Positions 46,401 to 56,849 of a stretch of DNA of 64,000 nucleotides are shown here, one piece after another (positions within the stretch are counted from its first letter, which is position 1; the number at the start of each line of letters is the position of its first letter). This DNA is from Cladocopium goreaui (taxonomy: Eukaryota > Sar > Dinophyceae > Suessiales > Symbiodiniaceae). Both the position numbers and the translations under genes were made by a program. The notes under the pieces were generated by a model. The model had not been told where the DNA came from. It saw nothing but the letters and a program-made list of their open reading frames with translations, and did not search any database. The stretch covers positions 580,001 to 644,000 of the forward strand of contig CAMXCT020001112.1 in assembly GCA_947184155.2 (NCBI GenBank), written 5' to 3'.

Positions 46401-49400
46401 CGGCTAACCGTTTCGGTAACGGCTGGAGTTGCTTCAGGAACCCCCCTTGCCCATTTCATGGTGGATCTTACCATCGCTTAGGACGCTTTTTTTACCATTC
46501 ATACACACGATGGGCCTGCGAAATCCGAATCACCAGTTGAAAACGCTGGTAAAGATCACATGATTTTGTTCGGGTTGAAAAACTATCCTTTTGCTGGTGC
46601 AGGATTTCGCAACCATGCACAGTAGCAAACGATTAAAGGTAAACCCTTCCCCCACCTGATGGTGTCATGCGCCTGGCCGTGCGGCGGCGCCGGGTCGGGA
46701 CATAGGTCATGGGGAAAAAAGATGGGAAAATGATGAGAAAAGGATGGGAAAATGATGATGAACTATAGATCAAATAACTATTGCCAATCTTAGTTACCCT
46801 GCAAAGAATGAAAAATTCTTGGCTGGTGAACGTAGATATTCCTATTGACATCGCAACAGATTTTATTGGATTCAACTAGCCATCCAAGGTTGACCTAGAT
46901 AGGAAAAACATGGGAAAGTGATGATGAAATACAGAGGATTTGGGGGTAGCAAGACGGTTTCCAGGTTGTTGCGATGTGACTGGCAGCCTGACCCCCAAGA
47001 AAAAAAGGTCAATGATAGTGATGATAGTAAAAGACACGAAGAAAACTAAATAATGATTCATACATACTGATGTGATTAATAACAATTAATAAATATTATC
47101 ATTAATGAAGATATGAGTTTAAAAACAATAATAAAAAAATAAATCATAATAAATCACTAATCTCACATTGTGCCTATGTTGGGCTGGTTCCGGCAAGTGA
47201 CACAGAGAACAAACAACAGGGCTTCATCGTTAACCATTAGAAAAAGCCTGTTTCAACTGTCTACAATGTGGTTCTGACATCCATGTCCAGTATATAAGTC
47301 GTTTGATAGGCTTACCCTCTGGTAAACATACAAAAACCTCTGGAAAGATTCGGAAAGATCCACCATTTATAGCTGGGTAATTAAATCCACTATCCACTAT
47401 TTCTATGGCCATTTTCAAGTTCGCGAACTGTTTGTTTACCAGGCCGGGTATAGAGGTATTTGCCAACAGATATGGCCATGTCCTGTAGTTCTTCCCAACA
47501 GATAAACCGATCCTGAGGAAACGCGTTTCGCGATAAAAGGGCCCAGGACTGTCCTGGGTTGGTGGTGCGTTTTGTGCCCATCTTGAAAAATGATGGAGTG
47601 AGTGAAAGTCAGTTGGGTTTCGGATGACATCCCTTTTTTATGAAATGGAAAATAATCCAGCCATGTTTGAAACCACCAACCAGATATTAACCATTATTAA
47701 CCATCATTAACCATTATTAACCATCATCAACCATCATTATGAACCAGATACTTTATTTTGATGATACTTTATCCACAGGTCCAAAAAAAACCTTTTCGGC
47801 AGTTCCCATCCCATCTTGCCGGTACCATACGAAAAAAGTCATCCTTTACGAAGCCATGGTTTCTGGGGGCTTTTTTTTTGTGTGTAGATGGGATTATTCA
47901 TATATCCACCAAAAAAAAACGTAAAAATACCTTGTTTGCCTTGTTTTCCCATCTCATTCTATATCTGGTTGGTGGTTTTAACCATCTTGAAAAATATGAG
48001 TTAGTCAGTTGGGATTATGACATTCCCAATTGGATGGAAAGTCATAAAATTCCATGGTTCCAGTCACCACCAACCAGATATTCTACCAGTTGGAAAACAG
48101 TTTCCCATTCCTATGGCCTTGATGATCCCCAACCAGGCGATTATCCCTACCTAAACTGTCCCATGATTATCCCATGATCCTCTATACCCTCTGGTAAACA
48201 AACAGTTCGCGAACTGGAAAATGGCCATAGAAATCGTTGATTTACCCATTAAACATGGTGATTTTCCATAGTTTTTTGTACGTATGTTTACCAGAGGGTA
48301 TAAGTCATGAGATGTCCCAACCGCAGTCACCTTGACATCCGGGTCGGGATATCGGATGGTGCGGCCATCGTGCGTCACGGCGTAGGGGACACCTCGAGGG
48401 CCTCGTATTTTCCGCAAGCATTGAAACATACCATGCCAGCATTGATTATTCATAATCTGGTTGGTGGTTTCAACCCCTCTGAAAAATATGAAAGTCAGTT
48501 GGGATTATGACATTCCCAATATATGGAAAGTCATAAAAATCATGTTCCAAACCACCAACCAGTAATTATATGGTATGCAAGTACATAGTTATTATAATCA
48601 TACCAAGTATACCAATCATATATTATTATAATATATTAGTATATAATTACACAGTAACCATACAGTGATTGTATAGTAATCATATATAAAATATAACATC
48701 ATAATCACTTGGTAATATATCGTAATTATAGGTTAAGGGATCACTTAGAGCACCGGAAAGTGGATCACTTAGAGCACTGGATCACTTAGAGCACCAGATG
48801 TTGGGTGGGGCAGGGTGGGGTGGGGTGGGGTGGGGTGGGAATACCCCCAAAAAAGATAGAAATGTACAAACTAGTTTGTTATAAATTTTCAACTAACATA
48901 TTAATGTATAATGTGATGTGTATGTATTTAGCAATAGAAACATAATACAAACAGGTTTCATTTATATCTTGAACAGGTGTCTTGATATGTGTGAAATATA
49001 TATTATAAAATTATCAATATCAACATTGCAATATATGGTGGTTGCTACTGGTTACCAAATAAATGAAGCAAAACACCAACAAAACGTACGGTGTGTAGGT
49101 TTGCTACGAACCCATCCATTTCTGTCTACTTCGTTGTTCGGTCCTGGTCTTGCTCGGCGAAACCTGAAAGGATCCCTGTTGCTTCGTGGGAAATTTCGGA
49201 AAGGATCCCATTTGAATAAAACCCCATTTGAGTCGTCTCACCTGTTCCATCTTTCATGGAATCTCACTTCAATCCCATGATGTTCATGGTTTTTCCCATG
49301 GTTTTTCCCATGATTTTCATGGTTTTTCCCATGGGTTTTTCCCTGGGTTTTTCCCATGGTTTTTCACATGGTTTCCCATCCCATCGTTTCAGCACCACCT

Positions 49401-52400
49401 TTTCCATCCGCCTCGCATGACCTTCTTCACGCGGCAGAGCTTGTAGCTCGCCTCCTCCTTCGCCACCTTTTGCAAAAGCGACGTACGCGACGTCCCAGGA
49501 CGGGGGACGGGGGATTGAAATGGAGCTGGAATGAGAGTTGATATCTGGTTGGTGGATGGGATTCTTCATATATCATCTACCAAAAAAACTTTAAAAATAC
49601 CTTGTTAATATGCTTTTATATGGTTTATATGGTATTTTTTGGGGATATGAATGGGATTAAAGCAATGGAAAGCAAATACACCTGTCTGGTTGGTGGTTTT
49701 AACCATCTTGAAACCTATTAATCAATGGGAAGGATTATCCCATATATTATGGAGAATAAAAAATGTTTGAAACCACCAACCAGTTATATGCTTTTATATG
49801 GTTTAATTAGAAACAATGGGATGAGGATGAGGATGAGGATGAGGATGATGATGATGATGATGATGATGTTATTTTCAATGGGATATGAATGGTAGATTAA
49901 TGGAGGATTCATGGAATATTGATGGAATGTAATTCTTCACATGATTTTATATGGTTTATGTATATAATCTATGAGATGAATGAAACCATATTAGACTTGC
50001 AACCTTTTTGGTATCAATCACAATGGAGTTTTCAGGGAAAACGCACGCGGTTGAAACATGTTGAAACCCCTTCAAAGCAAGTCTTGCAGACCAGAAACAC
50101 ATAGTATATATATATATATATATTAATATATATATATATTAATATATATATATATATTAATATATATACATATATATTAATATATATTTGTATGTATATA
50201 TATATGTCATATATTGTATATGATTAATTATATTAGTATGGAAAACCCCTTCTGTTTCTGATGAAGATGATCAGCAAAATGGTCGTTTCGTGTCTGGTGG
50301 ATGTTCATGGTCAGCTTAGCTTCTGGGGTCACGCTTCACGAAGAAAGTGACGCTGGGTCTTCACATGTCTTCAGCGTGACCGTTTCAAAGATGCTTCGCC
50401 CCCCAGATTTTTTTTATGTTAACATTCCCCCCCCGAAACTGTGGCTGCCCATCGTGGAAATTGTGAATCCGATTGTAGGATACTCATGGATACCCAGCTG
50501 AATAGATGTTTGTTCAGATATACCCTCTGATTATTGAACATAAGTATGGAACACATTGGAAAACTGCCTTTTTTTATAGATGATCTACCCGAAATTTTTA
50601 TCAATACACCGGACATTGCATGAAGAGTGTCGACTCGAATACCCCGACTGTTCGATGGTTTTTGCATTGGTGAAATCACCATGGTTTCCATGTGAAAATT
50701 TCACATGCAAATCACCATGAAAATCTATGATGATCAACCTTGAAGAACCACGATGCGGCCCAACATCTTGATGTTGGTTTGTCCGCATCTCGTTGGTGAA
50801 TCTCACCCCAGTTCCTCCGGAAAAGCCCCTCCTTGTGGAGCATGAATCGGCCCTTGGTGTTGTACAGCAGTCGGAAATTCTCCTGGTGTCAAACATCTTG
50901 AAAAATATGAGAAGTTCGTCAATGGAAAGGATAACATCCCATATATGAAATGGAAAATAAAGGTCATGTTCCAAAGCACCAATCAGTTTGCTAAGTTGAC
51001 TTATGACTAGGTTAACGTTTGAGTTTATAGGGGATATAATTAGCTATAGTTAGATAGGGTTATAAACCAACTTACAACTAGGGGGGCCCTTCCTGTACAA
51101 GCTTCTGGGAAAATTATAAAAAACGTGTACTGAATTCACTCACCTAAAAAGTTCGGCTGTATTGGGATCATATTGGGATCATTCCCCGAATCCTAAGCAT
51201 TGCAGATCATTCCAGTGACGTCACAGTGAGGTCACTAGTTGCACTTGTCCCAACTGATTAATATTTTTCAGAGGGGTGGCTCAACCACCAACCAGTGATG
51301 TTTTATGAGGTCACTATAATTCAACCAGAAGCGTCCGATTTGGAACTTTGAGGACACCAATGGGATAAACTGGCGGAAAACTGCTGAGATGTGATCCATT
51401 TCTGCACTCCGACTGACAGTAGGCAATGAAGACTGATTGGATTGATTGTTGAGTGGTTGACGTTTAAAACCAGCCATGCAAAACGAAGGTAGTTTTTACT
51501 GGGGTAGTATGCCATATATATATATTGCAACTGGGTTAGCACATGGTTTTAATGCAGTTATGATATGGTTATAATAATTCATATTCCGCTTAAGATGGTT
51601 AATTGATTATGATTATATGATACTATTTGATATTATATGATATATCATGATATGGTTCTCAGGGGGGTAACCATCTGGCGAACACACACAAAAAAAAAAA
51701 AACCTTGTCGGTCATAGTATGGTTATTGCTTGTTACCCTTCCAAATCTCCCCTTCTCGCCCGGTAGGTCCTTAGTTTTCTCGATCTGCACCACATCCATG
51801 AAACCGGCTGGGTAGAACATGTCGCTGCGCACCTTGCCGTCCTGGGAGGATCTCGAAACCAAAGGGATTCCAAAGCACCAACTTAGACCAGCACCTCTGA
51901 ATCATTGGTTGAATGTTGGGAAAAATGTTGATTTAGAAAAAGAAATCTAAGAAATTGGAGCAAAGTGGTTGATCTTCTACCTCGCAGGTTCTGGAACAGG
52001 TGTTAAAGTCTGTGGAAGCCTAATAAATCAGGTTCTATAGAGGACAAATCACCAGCAAAAGTGTTGATCATCATATTGTTGGTTTACATTCAAAATCTAT
52101 ATCCATGAATACTCTCATTGCATCTCCATCCCCATTACAATCCCCATCTCAATCATAATTCCCACTATCAGGGCCATGATTGGTACCTTAGTAAAGCAAT
52201 TGTCAATCACCCCTTAAACTTACCATGTTTCTGGGTGGTTTCTCAACCATCAATATATATATATATATTAAATATATATATATGGGTGGTTCATGACATT
52301 GCTATACTCAACTCCATCTCCATCTGTCATTCCATGGACCCCTTTGTCCCCAGCCCCTCTCGGAGATCTCTGGAGCATCCGGACCACTTTGATCAAGCGC

Positions 52401-55400
52401 TGCATGACGATCATCTTCACCTCACGGTAAGTCAGGGCCTCAGCGCTCGCGCCAGCGCCGAAAGCTAAGCCAGTGAATGCCCAACTTCCACCGGTGTCTC
52501 CCCAATGTTTCTGATCTTGAAACCACGATTTCCAGGTACTGTTCTCTGATTATTTAAGAGTTTGCGAACTGGAAAATGGCCCAGTTATAGATGATTTGGG
52601 ATGATTTACCATGTTTTTACCTACAAAAAACATGTGATTTTCCTTGTCGCTGCGTTCGACTTTGTCAAAGGGTGTAACGACCATCCTTAATAGCCCTGCA
52701 CCATCTGGGGTCCAAAAATAGGGATCCTACCCTCTCTTTCCACCATTTTTAATGGGTAAATCCACTATTTCCATGGCAATTTTCAATAGCTATGTTAGTG
52801 AGTTAGTGTACCAGGCTGGGTAATCCACAGTTCAATGATCATTTTCCCACTTCAAGTTGCAACACTTGGGCTTGTCCGCAAGTTGCGGAACCCCGCTGTG
52901 CCACGACACAAAAGGGCCCAGTTCGAGATATTTACCACCCCACAGTTAAGATACCCTCTGGTAAACGTTTACATAACTATGGAAAATCACCATTTTTAAT
53001 TGGAAAATCCACTATAAATGGCCATTTTCAATAGCTATGTTAAATTACCAGAGGGTATAAACTGTGCAAATAACCTGGGGCACCACCCCACCATCGTTGG
53101 CTTGTGAAATATGTGAGCTCCCTAAATCTGACGATGAAAAAATGTCATTGCCACGACATCCACCATAGGATCCCACCAGGATTTTTTGAAGTCACCATTT
53201 GTTTCATGGTGAAACGAGCTAATAAACAACATGGTTAAATCATAATGGCTAATTGTTTGATGATTAATTAGTGTTTAACCATAATCCGTGTTTGATGATT
53301 AATTCATGATGGTTAAATCATAATGACTCACCGCCTTTCATAGGTAAAAAAACCATGGTTAAAAGCAAAAACAATGGTAAAAAGCCTCCATTCAAAAAAT
53401 CCTGACATCCAAAAACCCAATGCAATCGGGCTCGGATTCGGGTATGTTGGACTCGGCTCCACACATACTTCAGGCGCTGACGCAACATGACCTGACAAGG
53501 GATCATGTTTTGATTACTGAAATTGCATGAAATTTAATGGGATTAATGGGTTTTAATGGGATTTAATGGGATTTTTATGGGATTTACCCTCTGGTAAAGG
53601 TTTACATAACTGGTTGGTGGTGCAATGTGCCCATCTTGAAAAATGATGGAGTGAAAGTCAATGGGAAGGATGACATCCCATATATGAAATGGAAAATAAA
53701 AAATGTTTGAAACCACCAACCAGACAAGTTCTGGGGAAATCTTATTTGATGTTACTGTGTTTTGTGTTATTTTACACGGAATTCACTGGTATTTTATCGT
53801 AGCTTGATGGGATAGTCTATGAGAAATGGATTGCTGAATGAGTCGAACGTTTGCTCTCAAAAATCCATCGAACTTCGTTTCTTTTGGGCAATCCATCACA
53901 GGTTGTTTGCACGGTTTTGGGGTAATTCAAATCATCATCTTTTGCTTTGATGGTGCAAACAACTTATCAACTTGTGATGGATTGCCCAAAAGTTGTTTGA
54001 ATACCGATTTGATGCTGTTTGATTCAAACGTATCAATAATATGGCTTCGATGAAGCAAGTTTAAGCCCCAAAATTGTACCAAAACAGGGCTAAAGATTGA
54101 TACCCTAGCAAACACTTCATTTTTAGCTGGGTATGAAACATAGATCAGTTTTAATAGTCTATAATACAAATATATATGTAGATATATATATATGTGATTT
54201 ATTTGTGTGTGTGTTATGTAATTTTCTCCCACAGCTGAAAGTATCAACAGACCGTATCCTTCACCAATGGTTGTTTTCTTCCCAGAGTGTTTTGCTGCTA
54301 CCAGGGTGCAATCAGTGGAAGGCACTCGCGCAATTTGTGCGGACCCGCGTTCGGCTTGGGCGCCTTGCTCAGAGCTGCACCATTGGAGCAGGAGTGGTTC
54401 TAAGTTTGGTGATCTAAGAAATGATTTGAATACATTTTAAGTGATGATTTACAGTAAGTCATTCTAAGGATGACAAATAGATTATCTATATAAGTGATTC
54501 TACGACATGATTTCACGATAGTTGACTACCATGATTGCGGGCCACTGAATCGTGCATTCCTTATGGGGACGTAGTAAAGTTGATGACTCACCTGTGTGGT
54601 AAACCACGGAGAAAGAACACGTGCTTTGACGGTTTATTCAAGCAACGAAAATCAACATGGCACAGCGATAGGTATGGTTTTACGATTGGGTTTGTTTGAG
54701 CATATGCTTAGGGTACCCCATTGCATCCCATTTCTAAAACACAAGTTTCCCGCAGGTGTAAATCCGACATGTCCATTTCCATTCTTCACTGATTAAATTC
54801 CTATCGTATATTGTATATTGTTAAATCAGCTATCTGTTTCACCATGTTTGGGTTTTTTCCCCAGCATGTTCTTTATCAAAAGGGACCTTTTTTGGCTACC
54901 CACCATTTTCAAACACATCCATATCCATTGTTCTTTGGTGATAGTTCAGCGACCATTTACCCTCCAGTCAACTAACTTAGCAGAAATGGCCATTTCGAGG
55001 TGATTTACCTGCTATTTCATGGTCATTTTCGCTACGAGTATATTAAATTACCAGAGGGTCTCACCATGATTGGCACATCTTGAGGCCTACCCTCTGGTAA
55101 ACTAACATAACTATGGAGAATCACCATGTTTAATGGGAAAATCCACTATAAATGGTCATTTTCAATAGCTATGTTAAATTACCAGAGGGTAAAACATCCT
55201 AAAACGCCATCTTCTCCCGATGAAATCCTGGTTTTTTGCTGCAAGTCGCCCATCGACCGCGGAGTTTGTCCAGCATCCACTGCTTCGGCGCCTAAGAAAA
55301 CGGTGCAAGACGCCGAAAGAACTAGGGATTTTTAGTGGATGTGAAACACTCATGGGGATAGAATGGATAAAATTGAATGGTATCTAAAGGAATTATCATA

Positions 55401-56465
55401 TCATCCACTTATTTTTTATAATGGGGATCCCATTATATAAATTAAGTGGAGTGTAATTATACCCTGGGATCCAGTGGGGATATATAATGATATATCCTTG
55501 ATACATCTTAGATGAATTAAAACAACATACTTAATCAAAAATATTCTTTGAGGGAATGAAATGAGACATTGATACATTGTTCTTTCACAATTTCGACTAA
55601 ATTTACCTTAAGTATCTTAAGTTGAGTATACGAGAACACAGTGCATAATATAGGAATATAATGATATATGGTGATATGATGGCTAACCCCTTGTCCCACT
55701 CGTTCCAACTTGAGATGCCTGTGGTGTTCTGAGTCATGTGGGACCCCAAGTGATACACCACAACATGGGGATGTTCACCACCGGAAGATGCCTTTTTGTG
55801 AACCAAACGAATCATGGGATATTAATTTCGTATGCAATTTATAGTACCCTCTGGTTATTTAACATAGACATAGCCATGGTATAGATGGCCCTAATCGAAA
55901 TAGGATGGATTTTCCCAGCTAGAAACCTCCATTTATTTTGGGGATTGTCCATGGCTATGTTCGTCATAACCAGATGGTGATGCTTTTCTCTGTCGGCATC
56001 TCGGCTGGGGGGCTGCGATCGAAAAAAGGAAGCAGTGCTCTTTTGGTGCTCTGTTGAAAACCCCGGGAAAAACCACCTGCCGGTCATCTTCAGCAAACGA
56101 TGCATCATGATACATCATTTTGAAGTCAGACTTGAGTTTGGACAGTGAAGAATTTTCGACCCCATGACTGCCTCACGAGGGAAATTCGTAAACGACGCCC
56201 CATGCCCTGGTTGCTGTCCATCGATGCCATGGCCAATCCCGGAACTTATAGTGACGTCGCAATTTTTCACTTTCGCAACCTCATAAAATCACAAAGTCAG
56301 TAAGCCATACTAAGCTGCTTAATTCTTGGTGGTGAAGTACAAATCATTTCCCCAGTGTTTCAAAGTTGTGGTTTCATTTCGAGTCGCACTTCTCAGTCCC
56401 GGGAGGGAAATCTAAAGCCACGCTGCATACATGCGCTTCAAGTGCTTGATGATACCGCGAGCCAT
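40445..56465 (-). CDS. RPS4: Ribosomal protein eS4 (40S subunit protein S4), 12+ exons over 16 kb
   Basis: Small-subunit ribosomal protein. Exons in transcription order: 56465-56427 ([13 protein letters not shown]), 55291-55250 ([14 protein letters not shown]), 54363-54310 ([18 protein letters not shown]), 53490-53464 (VMLRQRLKY, 27 bp), 52438-52385 ([18 protein letters not shown]), 51841-51770 ([20 protein letters not shown]), 50882-about 50739 ([15 protein letters not shown]...; an internal intron or unusual segment is needed here), 48401-48331 ([20 protein letters not shown]), 46005-45914 ([19 protein letters not shown]), 44241-44177 ([20 protein letters not shown]), 42485-42399 ([20 protein letters not shown]), 40498-40445 ([20 protein letters not shown]). 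Together about 250 residues, close to the family's usual 260. One short piece between 48.3 and 46.0 kb (about VNDTV in relatives) was not located. Donors: GT, GC and GA. ATG at 56465 matches the family N-terminus. Identification is by family motifs throughout; exact splice edges are inferred. Confidence 0.92.
40758..40851. repeat. MITE-A copy, degenerate
   Basis: ttacctggtaaactaacagt ... cttgaccaaaggggta. Confidence 0.6.
41040..41157. repeat. MITE-A copy, CCGGG-ended variant
   Basis: tacccaaattgataaacata ... tgtttaccaggccgggta. The variant right end recurs at 47313-47450 and 58367-58476. Confidence 0.7.
41900..42019. repeat. MITE-A copy
   Basis: taccctctggtagacaaaca ... gtaggtttaccagagggta. 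Confidence 0.85.
43976..44100. repeat. MITE-A copy
   Basis: taccatctggttatttaaca ... tgttaaataaccagagggta, inserted at an AT tract. Lies 77 bp from eS4 exon 44177-44241. Confidence 0.88.
44639..44756. repeat. MITE-A subfamily 3
   Basis: taccctctggttatttaaca ... tagtcataaccagatggta. Confidence 0.85.
45671..45870. repeat. MITE-D plus linked 3' flank (extended unit 1)
   Basis: MITE-D at 45671-45791, followed by 'gtaattatatggtatgaaat' and 'ataccaagtataccaatcat', which also follow the copies at 48457 and 62230. Confidence 0.85.
47313..47450. repeat. MITE-A copy, CCGGG-ended variant
   Basis: taccctctggtaaacataca ... tgtttaccaggccgggta. Confidence 0.8.
47554..47683. repeat. MITE-D copy
   Basis: ctgggttggtggtgcgtttt ... 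ttgaaaccaccaaccag, followed by (ATTAACCATC)n. Confidence 0.82.
47965..48077. repeat. MITE-D copy
   Basis: CTGGTTGGTGGTTTTAACCA ... CAGTCACCACCAACCAG. Confidence 0.88.
48185..48300. repeat. MITE-A copy
   Basis: taccctctggtaaacaaaca ... gtatgtttaccagagggta, 30 bp from eS4 exon 48331-48401. Confidence 0.88.
48457..48660. repeat. MITE-D plus linked 3' flank (extended unit 2)
   Basis: MITE-D at 48457-48562, then the shared flank 'gtacatagttattataatca' and 'tatataattacacagtaacc'. Confidence 0.85.
48738..48840. repeat. GGATCACTTAGAGCAC triplet plus (GGGTG)n
   Basis: Three direct copies of 'atcacttagagcac' followed by about 35 bp of GGGGT repeats, which could form a G-quadruplex. Confidence 0.85.
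49264..49385. repeat. CATGGTTTTTCC imperfect tandem
   Basis: About eight 'catggtttttccc' units. Confidence 0.8.
49686..49783. repeat. MITE-D copy
   Basis: CTGGTTGGTGGTTTTAACCA ... TTGAAACCACCAACCAG. A 19-bp MITE-D stub lies nearby at about 49542. Confidence 0.88.
49817..49870. repeat. (GATGAG)n(GATGAT)n
   Basis: Simple hexamer/trimer tract. Confidence 0.9.
50103..50235. repeat. AT microsatellite with ATTAATAT period
   Basis: (TATATA)n regularly interrupted by 'ttaata'. Confidence 0.88.
50521..50590. repeat. MITE-A left half
   Basis: taccctctgattattgaaca and the interior; the right arm is absent. Confidence 0.6.
50889..50988. repeat. MITE-D copy, degenerate
   Basis: 'catcttgaaaaatatgagaa' ... 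'gttccaaagcaccaatcag'. Starts within 7 bp of the eS4 exon edge at 50882. Confidence 0.65.
50989..51095. repeat. MITE-B, degenerate
   Basis: 'ttgctaagttgacttatgac' ... 'aaccaacttacaactagggg'. Confidence 0.45.
51250..51296. repeat. MITE-D right-end fragment
   Basis: 'aactgattaatatttttcag' then 'ggctcaaccaccaaccag'. Confidence 0.5.
52537..52680. repeat. MITE-A, degenerate
   Basis: 'tgttctctgattatttaaga' ... 'gactttgtcaaagggtgta'. Confidence 0.45.
52728..52823. repeat. MITE-A with internal deletion
   Basis: taccctctctttccaccatt ... gtgtaccaggctgggta. Confidence 0.6.
52952..53057. repeat. MITE-A copy
   Basis: taccctctggtaaacgttta ... tgttaaattaccagagggta. Confidence 0.9.
53586..53723. repeat. 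MITE-A stub replaced by a MITE-D
   Basis: The first 24 bp of MITE-A (taccctctggtaaaggttta) run directly into a complete MITE-D (53610-53723, CTGGTTGGTGGTGCAATGTG ... AACCACCAACCAG). No MITE-A right end follows. Confidence 0.8.
53879..53995. repeat. Inverted repeat (about 30-bp arms)
   Basis: Left arm 'ttgggcaatccatcaca' + 'ggttgtttgcac' pairs with 'gtgcaaacaac' + 'ttgtgatggattgcccaa'. The right arm carries an extra 'ttatcaa'; the loop is about 40 nt. In an eS4 intron. Confidence 0.8.
54958..55060. repeat. MITE-A copy
   Basis: taccctccagtcaactaact ... tattaaattaccagagggt, 28 bp before the next MITE-A. Confidence 0.8.
55088..55191. repeat. MITE-A copy (close to consensus)
   Basis: taccctctggtaaactaaca ... 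tgttaaattaccagagggta. Confidence 0.92.
55845..55978. repeat. MITE-A subfamily 3
   Basis: taccctctggttatttaaca ... gttcgtcataaccagatggt. Confidence 0.82.
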
Positions 56466-56558
56466 GGTCCTATGGTCCTCAGTGAGCCGAGGGATGAGAA
56501 ATCTATCTGAGAAATGGATGATTAATGGTGGTTTATGGTGGTTAATGATGGTTAATGT

Positions 56559-56663
56559 TACCCTCTGGTAAATTAACATAGACCCTGGCAGATAGGGGTT
56601 GGAAGACTAGTTTCCATTAAACATTGGTGATTTTCAGGGTCTATGTTTATTTACCATAGGGTA
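56559..56663. repeat. MITE-A subfamily 2
   Basis: taccctctggtaaattaaca, interior 'gaccctggcagataggggtt', right 'gtttatttaccatagggta'. About 95 bp 5' of the eS4 start codon. Confidence 0.85.
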
Positions 56664-56849
56664 ATGGATATTAATGATAGTGGTTAATGGATATTAATGA
56701 TAGTTCCTAATGCTGCTTCAAAACCCATTGGGAGGCATCCAGTAGTTACCATACATTACCATTGGTGCCCCTATTTTTGGTACGATAGGTCATCCAGTCA
56801 CACTTACAAAGTTTTCTCCCAAATCACCAATTTTTGAAACCTGATCTCT

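Noticed and set aside
48804..48840. GGGTG repeat as a telomere-like or regulatory G-quadruplex
   Set aside because: Only about 35 bp of simple repeat in an intron; no evidence of function.
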